Below the pieces are notes generated by a model that did not search any database, was not told the origin of the DNA, and worked only from the letters and a program-made list of their open reading frames with translations. Below, in pieces: positions 15,661 to 27,227 of a stretch of 64,000 bases of DNA (position 1 is the stretch's first letter; each line of letters begins with the position of its first letter). Where the stretch lies: contig NZ_JAAAMJ010000011.1 of the NCBI RefSeq assembly GCF_010500835.1, positions 1-64,000 on the forward strand. The letters are read 5' to 3'. Source of the DNA: Aurantimonas aggregata. Lineage in GTDB: Bacteria > Pseudomonadota > Alphaproteobacteria > Rhizobiales > Rhizobiaceae. The translations under genes were made by a program, and so were the position numbers.

Positions 15661-17463
15661 ATGGCGGACAACCGGCCGAAGAACCCCTCGCAGCACCGGC
15701 TGATGCGGATGCGGACGCAGGCGCTGAAGGCGCCGATCAACCAGCAGCGGGCTGACGGCGGTGGGCCGGAGGAGAACGCCTATCTCGACTGCGGCTGGGG
15801 GCGGCTGGTGTTCGCCCAGACCTTCGACGATCCGAAGGAACTCGTCAGCAGCCTGCGCGAGGAAGGCAACGACCGGCGCGACATCGCCTTCTATGTCCGC
15901 GACCCGCACGTGCTGCTCAGCCATGCGCCGCAGGAGTTGTTCCTCGACCCGTCGCACACCTACCGCCTGGACCTTTCGACCTACCGCGCCGGCTCGCGGC
16001 GGCCGCGCGGCTATTTCATCCGCCGGCTGTCCTCGGAACTCGACGCGACGGAGGTCAACCGCATCTACCAGAGCCGGCACATGGTGCAGGTGCACCCGGC
16101 CTTCTTCTGGTCGAACCGCGACAACCGGGCGCTGACCTATTTCGTCGCCGAGGACGAGACGACCGGCGCGATCATCGGCACGGTCACCGGCGTCCACAGC
16201 CGCCGTGCCTTCTCGGACCCGGAGAACGGCTCGTCGCTCTGGTGCCTCGCCGTCGATCCGCAGGCGACGCATCCGGGCATCGGCGAAAGCCTGGTGCGGC
16301 GGCTCGCCGAGCATTTCCAGGCGCGCAGCTGCGCGTTCATGGATCTCTCGGTCATGCACGATAACGAGATGGCCATCGCCCTCTACGAGAAGCTCGGCTT
16401 CTACCGCGTCCCGTATTTCGCGGTGAAGCGGAAGAACGAGATCAACGAGAAGCTCTTCACCGGCTCCGGCGCCGATTACGATGGCCTGAACCCCTACGCT
16501 CGGATCATCGTCGACGAGGCGCGGCGTCGCGGCATCCATGCCGAGGTGACGGACGCGGCCGGCGGCTTCTTCCGCCTGACCCAGGGCGGCCGGTCGATCC
16601 ATTGCCGCGAAAGCCTGACCGACCTCACGTCGGGCGTCGCCATGTCGATCTGCGACGACAAGGCGGTCACCCGGCGTGTCGTGGAAGCGGCCGGGGTCGC
16701 CGTGCCCGAGCAGATCGACGCCGATATCGACGAGGCGGCGATCGAGGCGTTCATCGAGAAGCACGGGCAGATCGTCGTGAAGCCGGCGCGCGGCGAACAA
16801 GGTCGCGGCATCGCCGTCGGCATCGACAATCTTGCCGATGCCAAGGCCGCCATCGAGGCAGCCCGCCTGCAGTCGGACCGTGTGCTGCTCGAGGCCTGCT
16901 TCGAGGGCAGCGACCTGCGCCTCATCGTCATCGACTATCGCCTCGTCGCCGCAGCCCTGCGGCAGCCGCCGGTGGTGACCGGCGACGGCCACACCAGCGT
17001 GCGCGAACTGATCGAGCGCCTGTCGCGCCGCCGCGCGGCGGCGACGGGCGGCGAGAGTCGGGTGCCGCTGGACGCCGAGACCGAGCGCTGCGTGAAGTCC
17101 GCCGGGTTCGGCCTCGACGACGTCCCGCCGGAAGGCGAGCGGCTCACCGTGCGCAAGACCGCCAATCTCCATACGGGCGGGACGATCCACGACGTCACCG
17201 GCGACGTGCATCCGCGGCTGGTCGAGGCGGCGGTGGCCGCGGCCCGGGCGATCGAGATCCCGGTCACCGGCATCGACTTCATGGTCAAGGCGCCGCATCG
17301 GCCGGAATACGTCTTCATCGAAGCCAACGAACGGCCGGGCCTCGCCAATCACGAGCCGCAGCCGACCGCAGAGCGCTTCATCGACCTCTTGTTTCCGTTG
17401 TCGATTCCGTTTTCAGTGCGCGCCGCCAGGAATCAACGGCAGAAGCCGAGGAAGGACGAGTAG
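15661..17463 (+). CDS. ngg: N-acetylglutaminylglutamine synthetase (GNAT + ATP-grasp)
   Basis: A 600-residue fusion. The N-terminal half contains a GNAT acetyltransferase domain (about residues 110-265; IIGTVTGVHSRRAF and CLAVDPQATHPGIGESLV are the acetyl-CoA-binding region). The C-terminal half is an ATP-grasp ligase (about 280-585; IVVKPARGEQGRGIAVG and FIEANERPG). Together they would acetylate glutamine and ligate two glutamines into N-acetylglutaminylglutamine. This pairing is diagnostic of the NAGGN synthetase. It starts 6 bp after asnO and its TAG stop overlaps the next GTG start. Confidence 0.9.
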   Translation: MADNRPKNPSQHRLMRMRTQALKAPINQQRADGGGPEENAYLDCGWGRLVFAQTFDDPKELVSSLREEGNDRRDIAFYVRDPHVLLSHAPQELFLDPSHTYRLDLSTYRAGSRRPRGYFIRRLSSELDATEVNRIYQSRHMVQVHPAFFWSNRDNRALTYFVAEDETTGAIIGTVTGVHSRRAFSDPENGSSLWCLAVDPQATHPGIGESLVRRLAEHFQARSCAFMDLSVMHDNEMAIALYEKLGFYRVPYFAVKRKNEINEKLFTGSGADYDGLNPYARIIVDEARRRGIHAEVTDAAGGFFRLTQGGRSIHCRESLTDLTSGVAMSICDDKAVTRRVVEAAGVAVPEQIDADIDEAAIEAFIEKHGQIVVKPARGEQGRGIAVGIDNLADAKAAIEAARLQSDRVLLEACFEGSDLRLIVIDYRLVAAALRQPPVVTGDGHTSVRELIERLSRRRAAATGGESRVPLDAETERCVKSAGFGLDDVPPEGERLTVRKTANLHTGGTIHDVTGDVHPRLVEAAVAAARAIEIPVTGIDFMVKAPHRPEYVFIEANERPGLANHEPQPTAERFIDLLFPLSIPFSVRAARNQRQKPRKDE

Positions 17464-18617
17464 TGCCAAGGCTCGCCATCGATGCCCAGTATCTGACGGA
17501 CCAGCTCAAGGCGCTCCTGAACATACCCAGCCCGACGGGCTATACCGACACGGTCGTCCGCCATGTCGCCAAGGAGCTCGAGCGGCTCGGCCTGACCGTC
17601 GAGCTCACCCGCCGCGGTGCGATCTCGGCGCTGCGCCAGGGCTCGCGGCGCGCGTCGGCACGCGCCATCGTCAGCCATCTCGACACGCTGGGCGCCCAGG
17701 TGAAGCGGCTGAAGGAGAACGGCCGGCTGGAGCTCGTTCCGATCGGCAACTGGTCCGCCCGCTTCGCCGAGGGCGCGCGGGTCACCGTGTTTTCGGAAGC
17801 CGGGACCTATCGTGGCACGATCCTGCCGCTGAAGGCTTCCGGCCACACCTATAACGACGAGATCGACAGCCTGCCGGTGGGCTGGGACTATATCGAGCTT
17901 CGGGTCGACGCACTGGCGCGCGACCGCACCGAGCTCGACCGGCTCTGTATCGAGGTCGGCGACACGGTGGCGATCGATCCGCAGCCGGAATTCATGGACA
18001 ACGGCTTCATCGTCTCGCGCCATCTCGACAACAAGGCGGGCGTCGCCGTGATGCTCGCCGCGATCGAATCGATGGAGCGGACCGCTGCCGCGACGCCCGT
18101 CGACATCCACTGGCTGTTCACCATCGCCGAGGAGGTCGGCGTCGGCGCCGCCTCGATCCTGACGCCGGACGTCGCCTCGATGATCGCCGTCGACAACGGC
18201 ACGTCCGCGCCCGGTCAGAACTCGTCGGAATTCGGCGTGACCATCGCGATGGCCGACCAGTCCGGGCCGTTCGACTACCATCTGACCAAGAAGCTGGTGC
18301 GGCTCTGCCAGGACGAGGACATCCGCTACCAGAAGGACATCTTCCGCTACTACCGTTCCGATTCCGCTTCGGCCATCGAGGCCGGACACGACGTGCGCAC
18401 GGCGCTGATCACCTTCGGCGTCGACGCTTCGCACGGCTACGAGCGCATCCACACCCATTCGCTGCGCTCGCTGGCCGAGCTGATCACCGCCTATGCGACC
18501 TCGCCCGTCGAGATCGAGCGCGACCGCAACATCCATGCCGGGATCAAGGGCTTCACCCGCCAGCCGGCGGTCGAGGCAGCGCAGGCGCGGGCCGAGGACC
18601 TTGACCCGGCGGAGTGA
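17463..18617 (+). CDS. NAGGN-system M42 family metallopeptidase
   Basis: The 384-residue M42 (glutamyl/deblocking aminopeptidase-like) protein has HLDTLG and HLDNKAG (zinc ligands), EEVG (general base Glu and ligand) and a late HGYERIHTHS zinc-binding strand. It begins at a GTG that overlaps the TAG stop of ngg (TAGTG), so it is the third gene of the NAGGN operon, matching the known gene order. Its likely role is turnover of the dipeptide osmolyte when osmolarity falls; this is inference from the cluster. Confidence 0.85.
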   Translation: MPRLAIDAQYLTDQLKALLNIPSPTGYTDTVVRHVAKELERLGLTVELTRRGAISALRQGSRRASARAIVSHLDTLGAQVKRLKENGRLELVPIGNWSARFAEGARVTVFSEAGTYRGTILPLKASGHTYNDEIDSLPVGWDYIELRVDALARDRTELDRLCIEVGDTVAIDPQPEFMDNGFIVSRHLDNKAGVAVMLAAIESMERTAAATPVDIHWLFTIAEEVGVGAASILTPDVASMIAVDNGTSAPGQNSSEFGVTIAMADQSGPFDYHLTKKLVRLCQDEDIRYQKDIFRYYRSDSASAIEAGHDVRTALITFGVDASHGYERIHTHSLRSLAELITAYATSPVEIERDRNIHAGIKGFTRQPAVEAAQARAEDLDPAE

Positions 18618-18735
18618 GATCCGGTCGCCCGGCATTCGCCGGAGCGACATCGCCAGTGGCGCTCCCGATGCATCTCGCTAATCTCCTGCTCCGGGCCCAC
18701 GCCGCTGATGCGGCGGGGCCGCATGGGAGCCCGTC

Positions 18736-19161
18736 ATGCCATCGGATGCAATTCTGGCCACGGCGCTGGCCTGGTGGGGCGAGTTGCAGGTAGCTGCGTT
18801 CGCCCATCCCGTGGTCGCCACGATCGGACTGACGCTGGTACTGTTGTCGCTGCTCCTCTCGCGCAGCCTCACGATCCTCGTCGCCGCGACATTCCTGGCG
18901 ATCGCGGCGGTGTTCGGCAGCGAGCCCGTCACCGATCCGCTGAAGCGGCTGGTGTTTGCCGCAGGCTGCTTCGCCGTGATCCTCGTCGTCTCGCTGACGG
19001 CGATGACGCTGCGGCTCCGGCTGCGCGATGCGCGCGCCACGGCACGGCAGTCCAGCGCCGAGGCCGCCGAGTGGCGCCGCCTTTACGAGCAAGAGGCAGC
19101 CAGCCACGATTCCGCCGACGTTGCGCCCGCATCAGCCAGGTCCACGTTACCCGACGCTTAG
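18736..19161 (+). CDS. Hypothetical membrane protein with C-terminal coiled coil
   Basis: This 141-residue protein has three hydrophobic segments (about residues 18-40, 45-62 and 72-93). A basic helix (RLRLRDARATARQSSAEAAEWRRLYEQEA) follows, likely cytoplasmic. It lies 118 bp after the NAGGN operon on the same strand and overlaps the convergent fdhD stop by 4 bp. I do not recognise its family. Confidence 0.6.
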   Translation: MPSDAILATALAWWGELQVAAFAHPVVATIGLTLVLLSLLLSRSLTILVAATFLAIAAVFGSEPVTDPLKRLVFAAGCFAVILVVSLTAMTLRLRLRDARATARQSSAEAAEWRRLYEQEAASHDSADVAPASARSTLPDA

Positions 19162-20036
19162 GCGCCCCCCGTAGCCGGTGCACCGGTGATGCGCGCCGGA
19201 TGGCTGAAGATCTCGAACTCCGCCCTGCGCACCACCGCGACCAGCGTGATCCCCGCCGCCTCGGCCTCGCTGATCGCCAGCGCCGTCGGGGCCGAAACCG
19301 CGGCGATCAGCCCGCAGCCCATCACCGCGGCCTTCTGGATCAATTCCACCGAGACCCGGCTGGTAATGGTGAGGAAGCCCGTCGCCGGGTCGATGCCCGC
19401 TTCGGCGAGGTGGCCGGCGACCTTGTCCAGCGCGTTGTGTCGGCCGACATCCTCGCGCGCGACCACAAGCCCCTGCCCCGGCACATGGAAGGCAGCCGCG
19501 TGGACGGCGCGGGTTCGCCGGCTCAGCCCCTGCGCCTTCGCCATGGCGGTGACGGCAGTTTCAAGGGTGGCGGGCGTCAGCGACAGCCCCCCGGCGACGA
19601 CCGGCGGCAGGGCGCGCTGCGCGAGCTCCAGCGATTCCACCCCGCAAAGCCCGCAGCCGACCGGGCCGGTCATCTGGCGGCGGCGGACGGTGTAGCCGGC
19701 CGCCCGGGCCTCGCAGAGCCAGATCCGGCAATCGACGCCGAGGTCGCTCGAGACGATCTCGATCCGCTCGATCTCGGCGGCGGATTCCACGATCCGCTCG
19801 TTCAGCGCCAGGCCGATCGCCAGCTCCCGAAGGTGCGACGGTGTCGCCATCATCACGGCGTGGGTCGAGCCGCCCACCGAGATGGCGACGGCGGTCTCCT
19901 CCGGCACGTCGCGCGTGGCGGCGGCGAAGACCCCGCCCTTGAAGGCGAGCGTCGCGACGGTGCGCGAGACCGGCTGCGTCACGCGGATCTCGGCCGGGCC
20001 CGTCGGAACGGGGCGATCGTCGGATTGCTTGCTCAT
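19158..20036 (-). CDS. fdhD: Formate dehydrogenase accessory sulfurtransferase FdhD
   Basis: The 292-residue protein contains the CxxC sulfur-transfer loop GCGLCG (Cys128, Cys131), the VAREDVGRHNALDKV strand and a C-terminal SAPTALAISEAE segment, all typical of FdhD. FdhD accepts sulfur from IscS and passes it to the bis-MGD molybdenum cofactor so that formate dehydrogenase becomes active. No formate dehydrogenase gene is in this window, so its client is encoded elsewhere. Confidence 0.9.
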   Translation of the reverse strand: MSKQSDDRPVPTGPAEIRVTQPVSRTVATLAFKGGVFAAATRDVPEETAVAISVGGSTHAVMMATPSHLRELAIGLALNERIVESAAEIERIEIVSSDLGVDCRIWLCEARAAGYTVRRRQMTGPVGCGLCGVESLELAQRALPPVVAGGLSLTPATLETAVTAMAKAQGLSRRTRAVHAAAFHVPGQGLVVAREDVGRHNALDKVAGHLAEAGIDPATGFLTITSRVSVELIQKAAVMGCGLIAAVSAPTALAISEAEAAGITLVAVVRRAEFEIFSHPARITGAPATGGA

Positions 20037-20094
20037 CGACTCTTTCTAGCAAGCGTCGGCTCACGCTCATACCTGTCCGAAGCGTCAGCCGAAC

Positions 20095-20115
20095 GGGCGA
20101 ACGCGCCGTTCGCCC
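20095..20115. other. 8-bp stem-loop upstream of ribB
   Basis: A perfect inverted repeat GGGCGAAC / GTTCGCCC (20095-20102 and 20108-20115) with a 5-base loop lies between the divergent fdhD and ribB genes. It has no T-run for a terminator. An FMN riboswitch core was sought upstream of ribB and not recognised, so this may be an operator or transcript-leader hairpin. Confidence 0.4.
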
Positions 20116-20189
20116 CTCGGACATTGCTGTCGATGGCAAGGCCCCGTAGATAGCGCTGACCGGCGACGCCGCGAAGATGGACGGGAAGC

Positions 20190-21314
20190 ATGACGGACCA
20201 GGATACACCGCTCGACCGGATCGAGGATGCGATCGAAGCGATCGCCAATGGCGAGCTCGTCGTCGTCGTGGACGACACCGATCGGGAGAACGAGGGCGAC
20301 CTGATCATGGCGGCGTCCAAGGCGACGCCGGAGAAGATGGCGTTCATGATCCGCCACACCAGCGGCATCATCTGCGTGCCGATGACCGCCGACCGCGCCG
20401 ACCGGCTCAACCTGCCGCCGATGGTCGCCAACAATCTCGATCCGATGCGCACCGCCTTCACCGTCTCCGTCGACTATCGGGAAGGGATGACCACCGGCAT
20501 CTCGGCCGAGGAGCGCGCCAACACCGCGCGAGCGCTGACCAATGACAACTGCACCGGCAACGATTTCCTGCGGCCCGGCCATATCTTTCCGCTGATCGCG
20601 CGGGACGGCGGCGTGCTGACCCGTTCCGGCCATACCGAGGCCGGCACCGACCTCGCCAAGCTGGCGGGACTCGAACCGGCCGGCGTGCTCGCCGAAATCG
20701 TCAATGACGACGGCACGGTGAAACGGCTGCCGGAGCTCATCCCGTTCGCCCGCGAGCACGGGCTGAAGATCATTTCCATCGAGGATCTGATCTCCTATCG
20801 AGTGCGGCGGGAATCCTTCGTCACCTGCGTCAAGGAAGAGCCGCTGACGATCGACGGGCTCAACGGCGTGCTGCGCATCTACGAAACGCCCTTCGACGAC
20901 ATGCAGCATGTCGTCGCCGTCTTCGGCGACGTGCGCGCCCGCGAGAAGGTGCCGACCCGCATCCACCGCGAACAGCCGGTGCTCGATCTCTTCGGCCGCG
21001 CCAGCGGAACGCGGACCTGGGTGGAGATCGCCGTCGAGAAGCTCAAGAACCACGGCCACGGCGTCCTGATGCTGCTGCGCCAGCCGAATGTCGACCAGGT
21101 CAGCCCGCTGGCGGCACCCGAGCCCGTCGACGGCGAGATGCACGGCAGCGCGCTCAAGCGGCAGCAGCGCTGGCGCGAGATCGGCATCGGCGCGCAGATC
21201 CTGCGGGACCTCGACATTCGCTCGATCTCCGTACTGGCGACGCACGAGCGCGCCTATGTCGGCCTCACCGGCTTCGGGATCGAGGTCGCCGGCACCATCC
21301 TCGTCGAGGACTGA
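20190..21314 (+). CDS. ribB: 3,4-dihydroxy-2-butanone 4-phosphate synthase with degenerate GTP cyclohydrolase II domain
   Basis: The 374-residue protein has a complete RibB domain at about residues 5-205 (RENEGDLIMAA acidic metal site, HTSGIICVPM, RSGHTEAGTDLA). It converts ribulose 5-phosphate to the four-carbon riboflavin precursor. The C-terminal half has the length and position of a RibA domain. However, it lacks the zinc-binding cysteine cluster (GSRRCDC-type), and the expected HSECLTGD is replaced by HREQPVLDLFG. It is therefore probably monofunctional, a form known in rhizobia; a separate ribA would be needed. Confidence 0.88.
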   Translation: MTDQDTPLDRIEDAIEAIANGELVVVVDDTDRENEGDLIMAASKATPEKMAFMIRHTSGIICVPMTADRADRLNLPPMVANNLDPMRTAFTVSVDYREGMTTGISAEERANTARALTNDNCTGNDFLRPGHIFPLIARDGGVLTRSGHTEAGTDLAKLAGLEPAGVLAEIVNDDGTVKRLPELIPFAREHGLKIISIEDLISYRVRRESFVTCVKEEPLTIDGLNGVLRIYETPFDDMQHVVAVFGDVRAREKVPTRIHREQPVLDLFGRASGTRTWVEIAVEKLKNHGHGVLMLLRQPNVDQVSPLAAPEPVDGEMHGSALKRQQRWREIGIGAQILRDLDIRSISVLATHERAYVGLTGFGIEVAGTILVED

Positions 21315-21483
21315 CTGCAGAAGGTCCGACGGCCGGGCTTCCCGCCCTCGCCCGGCCACGCGTACCGCGCTGTCCACCGAACGGCGCGGCAACTCCCAGG
21401 CAGGATATTCCATCAGCCTGTCTTTCCATCGGCCGTGACATTTGCGAGCCTCGGTGCCGGGTGGAGTCGGCATGGGAGGTGTC
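21315..21483. other. Intergenic leader of the pca operon
   Basis: No PcaQ-like regulator gene lies nearby, and no confident promoter hexamers or palindrome could be picked in this 169-bp gap. The GGGAGG just before 21484 is the ribosome-binding site of pcaC. Confidence 0.35.
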
Positions 21484-21888
21484 ATGGGCGTCGGGAGTGG
21501 AGACCGTGACCGGCTGGCGCTCGGCATGGCGACCCGTCGCGCCGTGCTGGGCGACCCGCATGTCGATCGCGCCACGGCGCAGGCGACGGAATTCGATGCC
21601 GATTTCCAGACCTACATCACCGAGAACGCTTGGGGCGCGGTGTGGTCGCGGCCGCATTTCACCAGGCGCGAGCGCTCCATCGTGACGATCGCGTTGCTCG
21701 CCGCGCTCGGTCAGGACGACGAGGTCGCGATGCATGTGCGGGCGACGGCCAATACCGGCGCGAGCCGCGAGGACGTGATCGAGGCGCTGCTGCACGTTGC
21801 CGTCTACGCCGGCGTGCCGGCCGCCAACCATGCCATCAAGATCGCCAAGGCGGTCTATGCCGAGATGGATGCGGGAGACGCGGCTTGA
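21484..21888 (+). CDS. pcaC: 4-carboxymuconolactone decarboxylase
   Basis: This 134-residue AhpD-fold protein has [27 protein letters not shown] and [26 protein letters not shown], the family hallmarks (Glu, His and Arg near the active site). It decarboxylates 4-carboxymuconolactone to 3-oxoadipate enol-lactone. I choose the ATG at 21484 after GGGAGG; earlier ATGs at 21442 and 21472 are in frame. Its stop overlaps the TTG start of pcaH. Confidence 0.88.
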   Translation: MGVGSGDRDRLALGMATRRAVLGDPHVDRATAQATEFDADFQTYITENAWGAVWSRPHFTRRERSIVTIALLAALGQDDEVAMHVRATANTGASREDVIEALLHVAVYAGVPAANHAIKIAKAVYAEMDAGDAA

Positions 21889-22607
21889 GCGACGGGTCGT
21901 TCTACCAGCGCGACCGGAGCCGGCATCCGCCGGCCTTCTCGCCGGGCTACAAGACCTCGGTGACGCGCTCGCCGCAGAAGGCGCCGATCTCGCTGGACAA
22001 CACGATTTCCGAGATGACCGGCCCGGTCTTCGGTCACGGCCTGATCGGCGAGCTCGACAACGACCTCACCCGCAATTTCGCCCATGGCGGCGAGCCGATC
22101 GGCCAACGGATCATCGTGCACGGACGCGTGCTGGACGAGGATGGCCGCGCCGTTCCGGAGGTGTTGCTGGAGTTCTGGCAGGCCAATGCCGGCGGGCGCT
22201 ACCGCCACCGCAAGGAAACCTACCTCGCGCCGCTCGACCCGAATTTCGGCGGTTGCGGGCGAACGCTCACCGGGCCCGACGGCAGCTACCGCTTCCGGAC
22301 CGTCAAGCCCGGCGCCTATCCCTGGCCGAACGGGCCGAACGACTGGCGGCCGGCGCATATCCATTTCTCGGTGTTCGGCCTCGGCTTCGCCCAGCGGCTG
22401 ATCACCCAGATGTATTTCGAGGGCGATCCCCTGATCTGGCAGTGCCCGATCGTCCGCACGATCTCCGACCGGGCGGCGATCGAACAACTGATCGCGCCGC
22501 TCGACATGGCGAACAGCGTGCCGATGGACGCGCGGGCGTACAAATTCGACATCGTCCTGCGCGGCCGCCGCTCGACCCTCTTCGAGAACCGGCTGGAGGG
22601 CAATTGA
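21885..22607 (+). CDS. pcaH: Protocatechuate 3,4-dioxygenase beta subunit
   Basis: The 240-residue beta subunit holds the iron ligands: Tyr in GRYRHR, Tyr in GAYPWP and the two His of RPAHIHFSV. With PcaG it cleaves protocatechuate between the hydroxyls to 3-carboxymuconate. The start is a TTG inside the pcaC stop (TTGA overlap), the only start that keeps the conserved N-terminal [10 protein letters not shown] region; a rare start codon in a coupled position. Confidence 0.92.
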   Translation: MSDGSFYQRDRSRHPPAFSPGYKTSVTRSPQKAPISLDNTISEMTGPVFGHGLIGELDNDLTRNFAHGGEPIGQRIIVHGRVLDEDGRAVPEVLLEFWQANAGGRYRHRKETYLAPLDPNFGGCGRTLTGPDGSYRFRTVKPGAYPWPNGPNDWRPAHIHFSVFGLGFAQRLITQMYFEGDPLIWQCPIVRTISDRAAIEQLIAPLDMANSVPMDARAYKFDIVLRGRRSTLFENRLEGN

Positions 22608-23233
22608 TGGTGCAGACCCTGGACCGCCTGAAGGAGACCGCCTCGCAGACCGCCGGCCCCTACGTGCATATCGGCTGCACGCCGAACACTTGCGGCATCG
22701 AGGGCGTGTTCGCCGAGGATCTCGGCGCCCGGATGGTCGACGCGGAGACCAAGGGCGAGCGGATCCGCATCGTCGGGCGGGTGTTCGACGGCGTCGGCAC
22801 GGTGCTGAAGGATGCGATGGTCGAGATCTGGCAGGCCGATGCGGCGGGGCTCTACCCGTCGCCGCAGGAAAAGCGCGGGACGGCCGATCCGCATTTTTCC
22901 GGCTTCGGGCGGTCGGCGGGCGACATGACCACCGGCGAATTCGTGTTCGAGACGATCAAGCCCGGCCCGGTGCCGTTCAAGGACGGCCGGCCGCAGGCGC
23001 CGCACGTGACGGTCTGGATCGTCGCGCGCGGCATCAATCTTGGCCTGCACACGCGGATGTATTTCGGCGACGAGGCAGCCGCGAACGAGGCCGATCCGGT
23101 GCTGTCGCGCATCGAGCATCGCGCGCGGGTCGCGACTCTCATCGCGCCGCGCAGCGAGGAGGACGGGGTGCCGACCTACCGGTTCGACATCGTCCTGCAG
23201 GGCGCGAACGAGACGATCTTCTTCGACATCTGA
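22607..23233 (+). CDS. pcaG: Protocatechuate 3,4-dioxygenase alpha subunit
   Basis: The 208-residue alpha subunit shows TAGPYVHIGC at the N-terminus, VEIWQADAAGLY, and a C-terminal RFDIVLQGANETIFFDI, all typical of PcaG. It pairs with the iron-bearing PcaH. The ATG at 22607 shares one base with the pcaH TGA stop. Confidence 0.92.
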   Translation: MVQTLDRLKETASQTAGPYVHIGCTPNTCGIEGVFAEDLGARMVDAETKGERIRIVGRVFDGVGTVLKDAMVEIWQADAAGLYPSPQEKRGTADPHFSGFGRSAGDMTTGEFVFETIKPGPVPFKDGRPQAPHVTVWIVARGINLGLHTRMYFGDEAAANEADPVLSRIEHRARVATLIAPRSEEDGVPTYRFDIVLQGANETIFFDI

Positions 23234-23252
23234 CCACCAACCAGCGAGACCC

Positions 23253-26130
<2,878 letters not shown>

Positions 26131-26149
26131 TGTCCGGGAGCCGGATCGA

Positions 26150-27019
26150 TCAGGCGGCGGTGGCGATCCAGTCGGCGAAGGCTTCCATGGCCGGCGTCGG
26201 CGTGCGCGACTGCACCCGCGTCAGCCAGTAGCTGCCCATCGAGGTATAGATCTCGAACGGCTGCCTGACCGCGCCCATCGCCAGATGCCGGGCGAACATC
26301 ATCGGCGGCGCCAGCGCGACGCCTGCGCCCTGCAGCGCCGCCTCCATCATCGCCAGCGAGGAATCGAAGACGATCCCGCGCAGCAGCGACGACGGCTCGG
26401 CGATGCCGGCCGCGGCGAACCAGCTGGTCCACTCGTCGCTGCGATAGGAGCGCAGCAGCGTCTGGTTGGTGAGGTCGGCGGGCCGGCGCAACTCGTCGGC
26501 GATGGCCGGCACGCACAGTACCGACAGCGGTGCCTCGAACAGCGGCACCGCATCGATGCCCTGCCAGGCGCCGCGGCCGAAGCGAATCGCATAGTCGAGG
26601 CCCTCAGCGGCGAGATCGACGCGGTTGTTGTTGGTCGACAGGCGCAGATCGACATGCGGGTATTTCTCGCGGAAGGCCGGCAGGCGCGGCAGCAGCCACC
26701 CGACGGCGAAGGTCCCGACGGCGCCGACCATGACCACCTCGCGCACATGGCCGTTCTCGAAACGCTCCAGCATGTCCGCCATGCGATCGAAGGAGTCGCG
26801 CAGCACCGGCAGCAGCGCCTCGCCCTCGGCGGTGATCATCAGGCCGCGCGGCAGGCGCTTGAACAGGATCACGTTGAGCCGGGTCTCCAGCACCTTCACC
26901 TGGTGGCTGACCGCCGCCTGGGTGACGTGAAGTTCGATCGCCGCGCGGGTGAAGCTGAGATGCCGGGCCGAGGCCTCGAACGCCCGGAGGGCATTGAGCG
27001 GCAAGTATGGCCTGACCAT
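26150..27019 (-). CDS. ampR: LysR-family regulator AmpR
   Basis: The 289-residue protein matches AmpR along its length: YLPLNALRAFEASARHLSF, a LysR helix-turn-helix (AAIELHVTQAAVSHQVKVLE) and RGLMITAEGEALLPVL. Later come NNNRVDLAAEGLDYAIRFG and SYWLTRVQSRTPTPAMEAF. AmpR senses UDP-MurNAc-pentapeptide and anhydromuropeptides and controls a divergently transcribed beta-lactamase, which is exactly the arrangement here. Its 3' end faces pobA with a 19-bp gap, so it is not the pca regulator. Confidence 0.9.
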   Translation of the reverse strand: MVRPYLPLNALRAFEASARHLSFTRAAIELHVTQAAVSHQVKVLETRLNVILFKRLPRGLMITAEGEALLPVLRDSFDRMADMLERFENGHVREVVMVGAVGTFAVGWLLPRLPAFREKYPHVDLRLSTNNNRVDLAAEGLDYAIRFGRGAWQGIDAVPLFEAPLSVLCVPAIADELRRPADLTNQTLLRSYRSDEWTSWFAAAGIAEPSSLLRGIVFDSSLAMMEAALQGAGVALAPPMMFARHLAMGAVRQPFEIYTSMGSYWLTRVQSRTPTPAMEAFADWIATAA

Positions 27020-27227
27020 GGATGCCCCAATTCAATTCATGGCAGATGGCAAATATCGTGGTTTGTGACTGCTGCGCCGGGCAGGTAATCTCTTCCTTGT
27101 CGGCAGGGCAAGCGGCAGACATGTCCGATTGTCATTAATTCTTCGAGGGCTCCGCTGCGGCGAGCCGTCGATCGATGCTGGCCGACGCACTGCCGAATTC
27201 ACCCGATGATCGACCCTGGAGGGCAAC
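27020..27227. promoter_or_regulatory. ampR-bla divergent intergenic region
   Basis: This 208-bp gap must carry the AmpR binding site and both promoters, since regulator and target start at its two edges. It is the most AT-rich part of the neighbourhood, for example around 27030-27060 and 27130-27142. I could not assign a single T-N11-A box with confidence. Confidence 0.55.

Noticed and set aside
14590-17352. 920-codon open frame on the minus strand
   Set aside because: It is antisense to asnO and ngg and arises from high-GC codon usage; the plus-strand genes have full domain matches.
20037-20189. FMN riboswitch upstream of ribB
   Set aside because: The conserved RFN-element sequence blocks could not be found; only a simple stem-loop is present.
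26150-27019. LysR gene as the pca operon regulator (PcaQ)
   Set aside because: Its sequence follows AmpR throughout and it is divergent from a beta-lactamase, not from the pca genes.
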